From Aquibacillus koreensis (GTDB lineage Bacteria; Bacillota; Bacilli; Bacillales; Amphibacillaceae), in contig NZ_JAOALK010000059.1 in NCBI RefSeq assembly GCF_025154055.1, forward strand, positions 1 through 64,000: a stretch of DNA of 64,000 nt. The letters are read 5' to 3'. The notes below the pieces were generated by a model that ran no database searches, was not told where the DNA came from, and saw only the letters and a program-made list of their open reading frames with translations. Each line of letters starts with the position of its first letter. Within the stretch, counting starts at the first letter, position 1. Below, piece after piece: positions 1-8,880 of this stretch. A program made the translations under genes and the position numbers.

Positions 1-125
1 TTCCTGTCCGAATACCACTCTAATTCTGACTTGCAATCGGCTTCGGGCACTTTTCCTGTCCGAATACCACTCTAATTCTGACTTGCAATCGGCTTCGGGC
101 ACTCTTCCTGTCCGAATACCACTCT
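1..125. repeat. 52-bp tandem repeat, about 2.4 copies, cut by window edge
   Basis: Copies begin at 1, 53 and 105, the last one partial. The first two copies are almost identical. Each unit contains an imperfect inverted repeat, TTCGGGCA facing TGTCCGAA. The array may continue left of the window. No coding potential is evident. Positions 126-291 hold only a spacer with a short AAATGTCCG-type motif like the repeats near 63.4 kb. Confidence 0.85.
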
Positions 126-291
126 GAATCTTTGTAACAAAAGAATAAATGTCCGTTTCATTCCCATTGATGTTTGTCTTTCGAGCTTTAAGATGGTTAA
201 ATACAGCTTTTGTTATTCTGACGTATTCCTCCCCAAGTCTACCGCAATTAAAAAAGTAGTGATGATAATAAATCACCACTACTTTCTGATT

Positions 292-1374
292 TTATAGATA
301 ATCCGCTTCAAACTTCTTCATAAAGTCTACTAAATCTCTTACACCTTGGATTGGCATCGCATTATAGATACTTGCGCGCATACCACCAACAGAGCGGTGA
401 CCTTTTAATGTTTCAAACCCTGCTGCTTTGGCTTCTTTTATGAAAGTTGCATCCAAATCATGATTTGGAATTATAAATGGAATATTCATGATCGACCTGC
501 TTGATTTTTCCACAGGGGAAGCAAACATATCAGACGCATCTAAATAGTTATATAGAATCGCAGCCTTTTCACGGTTCATAAGCTCCATTTCCTTTAATCC
601 ACCTAGATCTTTTAACCATTCAAACACTAGTTTAGCCATATAGATGCTGAAGGTTGGCGGGGTGTTATGCAAAGAACCTGAATCATTAAACGTTTTATAG
701 TCCAACATAGTTGGGCAAGTTTCTGGTGCCAATCCAATTAAGTCTTCGCGTATAATAACGACTGTTAAACCAGCTGGACCTATGTTCTTTTGAGCCCCTG
801 CATAGATAAGACCAAATTTAGAAACATCTACTTGCTCCGATAATATATTGGAAGACATATCTGCTACGAGTGGTACATCACCGGTATCAGGAATTTCGGA
901 AAATGCAGTACCCTCAATTGTATTATTTGTTGTAATATGCACATAGTCAGCTTCCGGGTCAATCATACTGCGATCTACTTCAGGAATATAAGTAAAATTC
1001 TTGTCCTCTGAAGATGCGATTACGCGAGTATCTCCAAATTTTTGTGCTTCCTTGATCGCTTTCTTTGACCATGACCCCGTATGAATGAAATCCGCTTTTT
1101 TACTATTACCAAGTAAATTCATCGGTACCATTGCAAACTGTTGAGATGCTCCGCCTTGCATAAATAGGACCTTATAATTAGCAGGGATTTGCATTACATC
1201 TCGAAGCAGTTGCTCTGCTTCCGTTATGATATCGGTAAATAAAGCAGAACGGTGACTTAACTCCATCACAGACATTCCTGAGTCTGCATAACTCGTCATT
1301 TCATTTTGCGCCTTTTCAAGAACTGGTAATGGTAGCATAGATGGACCAGCTGAAAAATTGTACACACGATTCAT
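292..1374 (-). CDS. serC: Phosphoserine aminotransferase
   Basis: This PLP enzyme converts 3-phosphohydroxypyruvate and glutamate to phosphoserine and 2-oxoglutarate, the second step of serine synthesis; it is cytosolic. The 360-residue length is normal. The N-terminus [11 protein letters not shown] is the family signature, and [10 protein letters not shown] around residues 193-202 carries the PLP-binding lysine. The start lies behind an AGGATG Shine-Dalgarno-like stretch. The gene is monocistronic here; its leader contains a ZTP-type riboswitch followed by a hairpin with a T-rich tail, so expression is probably linked to folate/one-carbon status. The fold and family are unmistakable. Confidence 0.97.
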   Translation of the reverse strand: MNRVYNFSAGPSMLPLPVLEKAQNEMTSYADSGMSVMELSHRSALFTDIITEAEQLLRDVMQIPANYKVLFMQGGASQQFAMVPMNLLGNSKKADFIHTGSWSKKAIKEAQKFGDTRVIASSEDKNFTYIPEVDRSMIDPEADYVHITTNNTIEGTAFSEIPDTGDVPLVADMSSNILSEQVDVSKFGLIYAGAQKNIGPAGLTVVIIREDLIGLAPETCPTMLDYKTFNDSGSLHNTPPTFSIYMAKLVFEWLKDLGGLKEMELMNREKAAILYNYLDASDMFASPVEKSSRSIMNIPFIIPNHDLDATFIKEAKAAGFETLKGHRSVGGMRASIYNAMPIQGVRDLVDFMKKFEADYL

Positions 1375-1400
1375 ATAGCAACATCCTATTCTATATAGAT

Positions 1401-1432
1401 TAAAAGAAAAAGGATAGGAAGTTTTCCTAGCC
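1401..1432 (-). terminator. Intrinsic terminator, likely riboswitch expression platform
   Basis: On the minus strand GGCTAGGAA and TTCCTATCC pair around a 3-nt loop (one mismatch) and are followed by TTTTTCTTTT. It lies directly between the ZTP-type aptamer and serC, the usual place for a premature terminator controlled by ligand. Confidence 0.75.
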
Positions 1433-1507
1433 TCTTTGCCCAGACGATCGGCTATTTTTTATATGTGCTCCCTTGTGGTCTTCCACTTTATCGTCAGTAA
1501 CACATAA
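1433..1507 (-). ncRNA. ZTP (pfl-motif) riboswitch aptamer upstream of serC
   Basis: Minus-strand reading gives the order typical of the ZTP/pfl motif: TATGTG arm, TTACTGACGA (conserved GUGACUGGCG-like segment), a GTGGAAGACCAC hairpin, AAGGGAGC, the CACATA closing arm, an A-rich linker, and GCCGATCGTCTGGGCA (pseudoknot hairpin resembling GCCG..CGCCUGGGCA). Known ZTP riboswitches sense the purine intermediate ZTP/ZMP and usually turn on purine and folate genes when 10-formyl-THF is short. Placement before serC, with a terminator following, fits supply of serine as a one-carbon donor. The family call comes from motif recall, not a covariance search. Confidence 0.82.
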
Positions 1508-2031
1508 TCTTTGTGAATATTTTATCATACAAATGGAGCTTTTCAATCATTATTTTCAAAAAATTAAGTCTATTATTTTACAGTTAAGACAGATTGTACC
1601 CCATTTATATCTACCTAATAAAAAGACGTACCTTTCAATAGAGAAATGTAATTGTTTATATGGCTTTTTGTGAATACAAGCGGCTGTGAGAGACCTTATT
1701 TTCCTGTTTCAGGATAATTTTGAACATGACCGGCTATACAGTACGTTATTTTAACCAATTGCCATCAAAATCAGTAGACTGTGGGCAAATAAGGGATCTG
1801 ATAGCCGCTAAATTCATATAACCTATGGTTTCAGTTAAATAAGGGATTTCATAGCCGCCAAGAACAACCATAGATTAGCGGTAGCTATATTTACGCCCAT
1901 AATCTGAACAAAAAAATTGCAATAAACCCCATTATTCAATTCATAATTTAGACATTACCCAGATAAATATGCTAGTATTAAGAAAATTAAAAATTCTATT
2001 TTTAATCAGACAGAAGGCGAGGAGAACAATA
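1508..2031. other. Intergenic region with dispersed repeat elements
   Basis: No convincing gene. It holds one roughly 75-bp copy of a dispersed intergenic repeat (1678-1752), two inverted half copies (about 1793-1815 and 1838-1861), and a possible promoter for the OsmC gene (TAGACA, 18 nt, TAGTAT, about 1950-1979). A 66-codon open frame at 1473-1673 has no ribosome binding site and overlaps the riboswitch, so it is not called. Confidence 0.6.
1678..1752 (+). repeat. Dispersed intergenic repeat, copy 1
   Basis: Begins AGCGGCTGTGAGAGACCTTA and ends with CGGCTATACAGTACGTTATT. A second copy in the same orientation is at 12807-12876. Inverted half copies (ATAAGGGATCTGATAGCCGC type) follow at about 1793 and 1838. 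It lies entirely between genes. Confidence 0.7.
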
Positions 2032-2541
2032 ATGAAAAGTGAAGAATTACGTGCACTTCAAGCACCTTTAAAGGATAAGTATCGCGAGGAACCAAAGGAA
2101 GCGATTGTTACGTTAAAAGCACAAGGAACTGTCGGTGAAGGGGTATCATGTAGTGTTAACACTGGTAAAGCATTAGTAGAAGCAGGACTTCACCCAGCAA
2201 CAGGTGGTACTGGGATGGCTGCTTGCTCAGGTGATATGCTACTTGAAGCGTTGGTTGCTTGTGCAGGGGTAACATTAAAAGCTGTTGCAACATCACTTGA
2301 AATTGAATTAAAAGGTGGAACCATTAGTGCAGAAGGAGACCTTGATTTCCGTGGTACATTAGGTGTATCGAAGGAAGCTCCAGTTGGTTTTTCTGATATC
2401 CGTTTAAATTTTGATTTAGATACAGATGCATCTGAAGAGCAGGTTGCAACATTACTGAAACTGACAGAACGCTACTGTGTTGTAAAACAAACCATTTCTA
2501 ATCCAACAAATGTTGATGTTTTACATAGTGTTACAAATTAA
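2032..2541 (+). CDS. OsmC/Ohr-family protein
   Basis: A 169-residue cytosolic protein of the OsmC family, which are thiol peroxidases or related proteins acting on organic hydroperoxides. Both expected cysteines are present: one in the central helix (SGDMLLEALVACAGVTLKA) and one in the C-terminal part (ERYCVVKQTI). I chose the start at 2032 because GAGGAGAACAATA precedes this ATG; an upstream in-frame ATG at 1969 has no ribosome binding site and would add a non-homologous 21-residue tail. It stands alone with its own terminator. Substrate cannot be told from sequence; it is closer to the YhfA-like branch than to classical Ohr. Confidence 0.9.
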   Translation: MKSEELRALQAPLKDKYREEPKEAIVTLKAQGTVGEGVSCSVNTGKALVEAGLHPATGGTGMAACSGDMLLEALVACAGVTLKAVATSLEIELKGGTISAEGDLDFRGTLGVSKEAPVGFSDIRLNFDLDTDASEEQVATLLKLTERYCVVKQTISNPTNVDVLHSVTN

Positions 2542-2551
2542 AAATCTATAA

Positions 2552-2600
2552 AAAAGAAGGCTGCGTTCATCAAATTAGTGAACGTAGCCTTCTTTTTTTC
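2552..2600 (+). terminator. Intrinsic terminator after OsmC gene
   Basis: AAGAAGGCTGCGTTCA pairs with TGAACGTAGCCTTCTT around a short loop (one mismatch), followed by seven T residues. Confidence 0.92.
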
Positions 2601-2624
2601 GTCCCTTTTTTTCAGAAGAATCCG

Positions 2625-2641
2625 CGTCACATTATCTCACA
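2625..2641. promoter_or_regulatory. TnrA/GlnR-like operator before nasB
   Basis: On the minus strand the 17-mer TGTGAGATAATGTGACG matches the Bacillus TnrA consensus TGTNANAWWWTMTNACA at all but two positions. It lies about 75-90 bp upstream of nasB, just before a weak promoter-like ATGACA segment, as in Bacillus subtilis where TnrA activates nas genes under nitrogen limitation. Confidence 0.6.
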
Positions 2642-2717
2642 CAACTTATGACATTAAAGATGTATTCGTGATACCCTTTTTACAGTTAAGCTACCTTTGA
2701 CTGGGGGTATGAATCAA

Positions 2718-5072
2718 ATGCGCAGGCAAAAACTAGTACTAATTGGTAATGGAATGGCAGGGGGACGATGTATTGAAAATATAATTCAGGAAGATGATTC
2801 CCTCTATGACATTACCATTTTCGGAAAAGAACCTCATGTTAATTATAGTAGGATTATGCTTTCTGCAGTCTTACAGGGAGACACCAGCCTTGATGATATA
2901 ACGATCAATGATTGGAGTTGGTATAAAGACAATAATATTGAGCTTTATACCGGTGAAACCATTACTGAGATAGATAAACAAAAAAAATTAGTCAGGTCTG
3001 ACAAAGATAGAATCGTATATTACGATAAATTAATTCTTGCGACTGGATCAGAACCTGTGATATTACCTTTACCTGGTGTTACGAAAGAAGGGGTTATATC
3101 ATTCCGAACAATACAAGACTGTAACGATATGATCGATGCTTCTAAATCACACACAAAAGCAATCGTGATTGGTGCCGGATTATTAGGATTAGAAGCCGCA
3201 AGAGGGCTGCTGAATCTTGGGATGGAAGTAGATGTTGTTCATCTTTCTGATCGTATTATGAATAAACAACTAGATGGAACTGCATCAAGGATGCTTCAAA
3301 AAGATTTAGAAAATCAAGGCATGAACTTTCTATTAGATAAAGCCTCTGAGGAAATTATTGGTGATACGAGAGCAGAAGGTATTCGCTTCTCTGATGGCAC
3401 GGTAGCAAAAGGTGACCTTATTGTAATGGCCGTTGGAGTTAAGCCTAATATAGCTTTAGCAAAACATGCTGGCATTGATACAAATCGAGGAATCTTAGTT
3501 AATAACTACTTAGAAACTACCGAAAAGGATATCTATGCAGTGGGGGAATGTGCAGAACATAAAAATACGGTTTACGGATTAGTCAAACCATTGTATGAGC
3601 AAGGCGCAATCCTAGCTAAACACTTATGTCAGAAAAGCACGAAGGATTATCAAGGGTCTGTCCTCTCTACACATTTAAAAATAGCTGGGGTTGATGTTTT
3701 TTCTGTTGGTGATTTTACAACAACTGAAACGACGAAAACAATCCAAATACATGATGAAATAGCTTCTACTTATAAAAAAATCTTTTTTAAAGAAAACAAA
3801 GCAGTGGGCGCTGTATTATTTGGAAATACAAAAGATGCAGCAAGACTACTCGATCTCATCATAAAAAAGAAATTCATTCCAAACGATCAAAAAGCTAACC
3901 TACTCCAATCTTATGATCTATCTACCTCCTATGCCGCAGTCTTACCAAAAGAAGAGTACGTCTGTACATGTAACAACGTTCCAAAGGGAGTAATTGTAGA
4001 CAATGTGCTCAAACATAAACTCCAAACTGTTCAAGAAGTAAAAGCCTGTACAAAGGCCTCGAGCTCTTGTGGTGGTTGTAAACCGGTTGTGAGTGAGTTA
4101 CTTGCGTATATGCAAAGTGATCATTTTCAAGAAAAAATAATGGATAACTCGTTCTGTGCTTGTACGAAACTGTCTGAAGAGGAAGTTGTTACGAACATTC
4201 AAAGATACAAGTTAACAAGTGTACCAGAAATTATCGATCAACTTGGATGGACCACACAGAAAGGGTGTAAACACTGCGTCCCTGCTCTCCAATATTATGT
4301 TGGGATGATTTATCCCGAATATGACCAACAACAAAGATCTCTCTACTTAAACGAAAAAATGAATGCTATTGCATGTGAAAATGGGACGTATTCGGTTGTA
4401 CCTCAATTATATGGGGGCATCATCGACACAGAACAACTGCAAAAAATCGTAAATACAGCGAATAAATACGGCATCTCACAACTTTCCATATCTAGTGATC
4501 AGAGAATTCATATACGTAACATTGATAAGGAAGACCTCTCTTCTTTTTGGCAAGATCTAAATATGCGTTTACATTCTGTAGCAGCAAATATGGTACAGCA
4601 TGTTAAAACGACCAATAATGACCAAATTTGCTCCTGCGATAAACATCATGCTATTCAATTAGCCGAAGGTCTCGAAAAACGGACCGAGTTTCTAAATGTT
4701 CCCTATCGTTTTCGGATAGGTGTCTCCGCTTGTATGCACAATGGTGCAGGTTCTACTACAAAAGATATTGGTGCAATCAAAATAGATCGGGGATGGGAGA
4801 TTTATGTTGGTGGCAGCAGTGGGCGTAATGCTCGTTCAGGCCAACTGCTAACAGTTGCTAAAACAGAAGAAGACGCAATCAAGATTATGATTGGATTTAT
4901 TCAATACTATAGAGATTCTGCAAATTTCCAAGAACGAACATGGCAATGGATTAGCCGTGTTTCAATCGTTCATATACGCGAAGTTTTATTTAATGAAGAC
5001 CTATTAAACTACCTAGTGGATCGACTTAAAACAGATTTAACACAAAGAAAACACCTAATCGTGAATAGGTAG
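2718..5072 (+). CDS. nasB: Assimilatory nitrate reductase electron-transfer subunit (NasB-type)
   Basis: A flavoprotein that passes electrons from NAD(P)H to the NasC catalytic subunit. Order: FAD/NAD(P)-binding pyridine nucleotide-disulfide oxidoreductase domain (about 1-390; GNGMAG near the N-terminus, second GAGLLGLEAA), two BFD-like [2Fe-2S] domains (Cys about 416, 418, 451, 454; and 480, 482, 517, 520), then a nitrite/sulfite-reductase-like region (about 545-760). In that last region the four cysteines that bind siroheme and [4Fe-4S] in NirB/NasD are not all kept: the first aligns to Thr and the last (C-x3-C) is Gly676. This, plus the adjoining nasC, argues for NasB and against nitrite reductase. 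Start at 2718 follows a GGGGGT stretch; TTG2697 and ATG2709 are alternatives. Confidence 0.88.
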   Translation: MRRQKLVLIGNGMAGGRCIENIIQEDDSLYDITIFGKEPHVNYSRIMLSAVLQGDTSLDDITINDWSWYKDNNIELYTGETITEIDKQKKLVRSDKDRIVYYDKLILATGSEPVILPLPGVTKEGVISFRTIQDCNDMIDASKSHTKAIVIGAGLLGLEAARGLLNLGMEVDVVHLSDRIMNKQLDGTASRMLQKDLENQGMNFLLDKASEEIIGDTRAEGIRFSDGTVAKGDLIVMAVGVKPNIALAKHAGIDTNRGILVNNYLETTEKDIYAVGECAEHKNTVYGLVKPLYEQGAILAKHLCQKSTKDYQGSVLSTHLKIAGVDVFSVGDFTTTETTKTIQIHDEIASTYKKIFFKENKAVGAVLFGNTKDAARLLDLIIKKKFIPNDQKANLLQSYDLSTSYAAVLPKEEYVCTCNNVPKGVIVDNVLKHKLQTVQEVKACTKASSSCGGCKPVVSELLAYMQSDHFQEKIMDNSFCACTKLSEEEVVTNIQRYKLTSVPEIIDQLGWTTQKGCKHCVPALQYYVGMIYPEYDQQQRSLYLNEKMNAIACENGTYSVVPQLYGGIIDTEQLQKIVNTANKYGISQLSISSDQRIHIRNIDKEDLSSFWQDLNMRLHSVAANMVQHVKTTNNDQICSCDKHHAIQLAEGLEKRTEFLNVPYRFRIGVSACMHNGAGSTTKDIGAIKIDRGWEIYVGGSSGRNARSGQLLTVAKTEEDAIKIMIGFIQYYRDSANFQERTWQWISRVSIVHIREVLFNEDLLNYLVDRLKTDLTQRKHLIVNR

Positions 5073-5101
5073 AACATGGCTTTTGAAAGGAGGAAGACCT
5101 T

Positions 5102-7240
5102 TTGACCGAATTAATGCTAAAGTATTTCCGTGATAAACAAGGAGCTGTGCAAAAAGAAAAGGTTTATGACAGTCAGTGTCCTTTTTGTAGTATGCAATGC
5201 AAAATGCAATTGATCGAGCAGACGGTCGTTTCTAGAAAGATCCATAAAACAATTGGTAAAGACAATCCCACCTCAGAAGGTCGTTTATGTGTAAAGGGTA
5301 TAAATGCGCACCAACATGCGCTGCACCGTGATCGAATTAAACAACCATTGATGAATATTGACAATGAATTTGTACCTATTTCTTGGGATACTGCACTCGA
5401 AGTTATTAAGGAAAAGTTTACGAAACTGCAAACAAAGCATGGCAATCATACGCTTTCTGTATATGGAAGTGCATCGATCACCAATGAAGAAGCGTACCTT
5501 TTAGGGAAATTTGCTCGTGTTGCTTTAAAAACAAAATACATTGATTACAATGGACGATTATGTATGGGGGCTGCAGCAACGGGAGCTAATCAAACATTCG
5601 GTCTGGACCGAGGTTTTACCAATATGATTCAGGAGATACCAAACACGCGCTGCATCATCCTAGCCGGGACTAATATCGCGGAATGCCAACCAACGATTAT
5701 GCCTTATTTTGAAAAGGCAAAAGAAAATGGTGCTTATATTATTGCGATTGACCCAAGGGAAACAGCAACGACTAAGTTTGCTGATTTACACTTAAAAAAC
5801 AAGCCAGGAACCGATGTTGCTCTGGCAAACGGCATTTTAAAAGTACTGATTGAGAACGAACTCATAGACAAAGCATTTCTGGATTCTCGAACGGAAGGAT
5901 TTGATGCAGTTGAAGCACAGATCGCATCCATGGATCTTAATGAAATAGCTGATGTAACCGGCGTGACAGTCGATCAAATCAAGCAAACAGCCCTCGTATT
6001 TGGAAAAGAAGAATCCGGGATGATCTTCACAGCTCGAGGCATTGAACAACAAACGGACGGCACTGCGGCAGTTCGTAGCTTTTTAAACATACTTTTAGCC
6101 ACTGGCAAAATCGGTAAACCAAACGCAGGATATGGTGCTGTCACTGGTCAAGGAAACGGACAAGGTGCTAGAGAACATGGACAAAAGGCGGACCAACTAC
6201 CGGGGTACCGTTCGATTGAAAACCAAGAACACCGAAATTACATCGCATCTGTTTGGGGAGTTGATGAAGAAGAATTACCCCGGAGTGGTGTATCTGCCTA
6301 TGAAATGTTTGAAAAAATTGATATAGGAGAGATCACAGGCATGTTTATTATGTGTTCCAATCCTATTGTTTCTAATCCTAATGCTAATTTTGTTAAGGAA
6401 GCAATAAAAAAACTCGATTTTTTAGTTGTTGCAGACCTATTCATGTCGGAAACTGCCCAATTGGCCGATCTTATTTTACCAGCAACTTCCTACTTAGAAG
6501 ATGAGGGAACCATGACAAATGTGGAAGGAAGAGTGATGATTCGAGAGGCAAGCTATCCAATACAGGGAGAAGCAAGACATGATTGGCAAATCATTTGTGA
6601 AATAGCAAAGGTATTAGGGAAAGAGAAATATTTTCCTTTTCAGTCTGCCGAAGAAGTCTTTGAAGAAATACGTGTCGCGAGTCGTGGTGGAAGAGCAGAT
6701 TATTACGGGATTACTTATGATCGTTTGAGAAAAGAACGTGGCGTACTTTGGCCATGTCCAAGTGCAGATGAGCCAAGTGTTCACCGATTATTTGAAAAAT
6801 CTTTTGCTCACCCGGATGGTAAAGCGCAAATGGTCGCTTTCTCACATCAGTCTGAAGTTGCTAAGCCGACACCTAGTGAGAAATATCCGCTTCTTTTAAC
6901 GACAGGGCGGGTAATGTCACACTATTTAACTGGTGAACAAACAAGAAAAAGCCCAGCCTTAGCAGCACGACACGTGGAAGCTTTTATCGAGATCCATCCT
7001 GAAACTGCCGAAGAATACGGGTTAAAAAAGGACACCTTAGTAAAAGTCGAATCCGAGTTTGGGTGGATTGTGGTACGGACCAAATGGACTGATACGATTC
7101 GTAAAGACACTGTATTTGTGCCTTTTCATTGGGTAGAGACACAAAATGTGAATCGACTTGTTGCAGGCGAGCTTGATCCTTTTTGCAAAATGCCAGGTTT
7201 TAAGGTGAGTGCAGTAGCCATTTCACCAGTAACGGAGTGA
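5102..7240 (+). CDS. nasC: Assimilatory nitrate reductase catalytic subunit
   Basis: A molybdopterin enzyme reducing nitrate to nitrite in the cytosol. The N-terminal [4Fe-4S] ligands are Cys26, 29, 33 and 63 (CPFCSMQC...GRLC). The likely Mo ligand is the Cys near residue 157 in NGRLCMGAAATG, followed by the MGD-binding domains and a C-terminal molydopterin dinucleotide-binding fold. Length (712) fits NasC. The start is TTG, chosen because AAAGGAGG lies 8 nt upstream. It is 29 nt after nasB and surely co-transcribed. No nitrite reductase (NasDE) is present in the window, so nitrite must be handled by a gene elsewhere. Confidence 0.95.
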   Translation: MTELMLKYFRDKQGAVQKEKVYDSQCPFCSMQCKMQLIEQTVVSRKIHKTIGKDNPTSEGRLCVKGINAHQHALHRDRIKQPLMNIDNEFVPISWDTALEVIKEKFTKLQTKHGNHTLSVYGSASITNEEAYLLGKFARVALKTKYIDYNGRLCMGAAATGANQTFGLDRGFTNMIQEIPNTRCIILAGTNIAECQPTIMPYFEKAKENGAYIIAIDPRETATTKFADLHLKNKPGTDVALANGILKVLIENELIDKAFLDSRTEGFDAVEAQIASMDLNEIADVTGVTVDQIKQTALVFGKEESGMIFTARGIEQQTDGTAAVRSFLNILLATGKIGKPNAGYGAVTGQGNGQGAREHGQKADQLPGYRSIENQEHRNYIASVWGVDEEELPRSGVSAYEMFEKIDIGEITGMFIMCSNPIVSNPNANFVKEAIKKLDFLVVADLFMSETAQLADLILPATSYLEDEGTMTNVEGRVMIREASYPIQGEARHDWQIICEIAKVLGKEKYFPFQSAEEVFEEIRVASRGGRADYYGITYDRLRKERGVLWPCPSADEPSVHRLFEKSFAHPDGKAQMVAFSHQSEVAKPTPSEKYPLLLTTGRVMSHYLTGEQTRKSPALAARHVEAFIEIHPETAEEYGLKKDTLVKVESEFGWIVVRTKWTDTIRKDTVFVPFHWVETQNVNRLVAGELDPFCKMPGFKVSAVAISPVTE

Positions 7241-7342
7241 TTGCTTTAAGTACAATAACGATATTCTTCCAAATGGAGGACTATCGACATTATAAAATAT
7301 CAGAATATTAAAAAAATAGGTGTAACTGGGGGATTTTCTAAC

Positions 7343-8815
7343 ATGGAGAAAAATATGTACAAAGGAAATGTAAAAATTTTAGGGTTTACGACCCTAGCTT
7401 TTTTCCTCACATTTGTTGTTTGGTTTAACATGGCTCCTTTTATGACAACATTAAAGCGAACATTTGACTTATCTAATGATCAGGTAGCTATGTTAGCTGT
7501 TGCCAATGTTGCTTTAACGATTCCGGCAAGGGTATTAATTGGTATCCTTGTAGATCGTTTTGGACCAAGAAAAGTGTATGCAGGGTTACTCATTTTACTT
7601 AGTATTCCTTGTTTTACATTCGCTTTATCAAACTCATTTATGCAGCTTATGATCTCTAGAATGTTTCTTGCAATTATTGGCGCAGGTTTTGTTGTCGGTA
7701 TTCGTTTAGTATCCGAATGGTTTCCTTCTAGGCAAGTGGGTCTTGCGGAAGGTATATATGGTGGTTGGGGGAATTTCGGTTCTGCAGCCGCAGCGATGAC
7801 GCTTCCTACCTTAGCACTCATCTTCGGGGGTGACAATGCTTGGAGATATGCGATCGGATTAACTGGTTTAATTGTTTTAGTCTATGGATTTATCTTCATG
7901 CGCCTCGTGAAAGATACACCAGAAGGCGTTACGTATAAAAAACCAAAAAAGAGCGGTGCCTTAGAAATATGTAGTTATAGGGATTTAATTGGCTTAATCG
8001 TTATGACTCTGCCGGTGTATGGGATCCTTGCTTTTCTAACTTATAGACTTAGCCATCAACTAAATTTTATTAGTTCTGGTGTAGCTACGACCGTATACCT
8101 ATTCTTAGGATTGCTTCTCATTTATAACGTATATAAAATATGGGATGTCAATAAAGATCGGTTAAAACAAGGTGTGCCTGAAAATGAAAAATATAATTTC
8201 AAACAAGTTGCTATTCTTCAATTTGCCTACTTTTGCACGTTTGGTTCCGAGTTAGCTGTTGTTTCTGTGTTACCTCAATTTTACGAGGAGACATTCACAC
8301 TGGGTATCGCACAAGCAGGTTTAATAGCAGGTAGTTTCGCATTTATGAACCTTGTTTCTAGACCTGGTGGCGGTTGGTTAAGTGACAGATTTGGAAGAAA
8401 GAAAACACTAATCCTATTAATGGCCGGTTTAGCGATTGGTTATATTGCTATGTCGCTTATTGGTTCTACATGGCCAATTTGGTTGGCGATTATTATTACA
8501 ATGAGTTGTTCTTTCTTCGTTCAAGCAGGAGAGGGAGCCGTTTACGCCATGGTGCCACTAGTAAATAAAAGTTCTACAGGACAAATTTCCGGTATGGTTG
8601 GTGCATTTGGAAACATCGGTGCAACCGTATTTTTAACGATATTTAGTTTTGTTAGTCCAACAATATTTTTTATTTGCATTAGTTGTGCGGCTGTTGTATG
8701 TTTTGTTTGCACATTCTTTTTGAAAGAACCAGAATCACCAAGTATACAAAAAGCAGCGACAGTTAAAAGAGTAGCACCATTAAAATCATCATCTGCAACA
8801 CTTCAAAAGTTTTAA
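7343..8815 (+). CDS. nasA: NarK/NasA-family nitrate transporter
   Basis: A major-facilitator membrane protein of 490 residues with about 12 membrane segments, importing nitrate (and possibly exporting nitrite). Family marks include the glycine-rich nitrate signature GGWGNFGSAAAA around residues 140-151, VDRFGPRK in loop 2-3, and a second GGWLSDRFGRKK loop between segments 8 and 9. The start follows a GGGGG Shine-Dalgarno stretch. It lies 102 nt after nasC and ends in a terminator, so the three genes form one nitrate-uptake and reduction unit. The loop between the halves is somewhat extended; the C-terminal tail is polar and cytosolic. Confidence 0.92.
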   Translation: MEKNMYKGNVKILGFTTLAFFLTFVVWFNMAPFMTTLKRTFDLSNDQVAMLAVANVALTIPARVLIGILVDRFGPRKVYAGLLILLSIPCFTFALSNSFMQLMISRMFLAIIGAGFVVGIRLVSEWFPSRQVGLAEGIYGGWGNFGSAAAAMTLPTLALIFGGDNAWRYAIGLTGLIVLVYGFIFMRLVKDTPEGVTYKKPKKSGALEICSYRDLIGLIVMTLPVYGILAFLTYRLSHQLNFISSGVATTVYLFLGLLLIYNVYKIWDVNKDRLKQGVPENEKYNFKQVAILQFAYFCTFGSELAVVSVLPQFYEETFTLGIAQAGLIAGSFAFMNLVSRPGGGWLSDRFGRKKTLILLMAGLAIGYIAMSLIGSTWPIWLAIIITMSCSFFVQAGEGAVYAMVPLVNKSSTGQISGMVGAFGNIGATVFLTIFSFVSPTIFFICISCAAVVCFVCTFFLKEPESPSIQKAATVKRVAPLKSSSATLQKF

Positions 8816-8841
8816 AATCCGCTGAAAATCCCGGCTATAGT

Positions 8842-8880
8842 AACGTGAAAAAAGAGTTAAAACTTTCGTCGTTTTTTTTC
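8842..8880 (+). terminator. Intrinsic terminator after nitrate operon
   Basis: AACGTGAAA pairs imperfectly with TTTCGTCGTT around an A-rich loop, followed by eight T residues. Confidence 0.7.

Noticed and set aside
1473-1673. 66-codon frame downstream of the serC leader
   Set aside because: Overlaps the riboswitch on the opposite strand, with no start signal.
2697-5072. Nitrite reductase large subunit NirB/NasD
   Set aside because: Overall domain order is alike, but siroheme cysteines are incomplete and nasC follows directly, so NasB is the better call.
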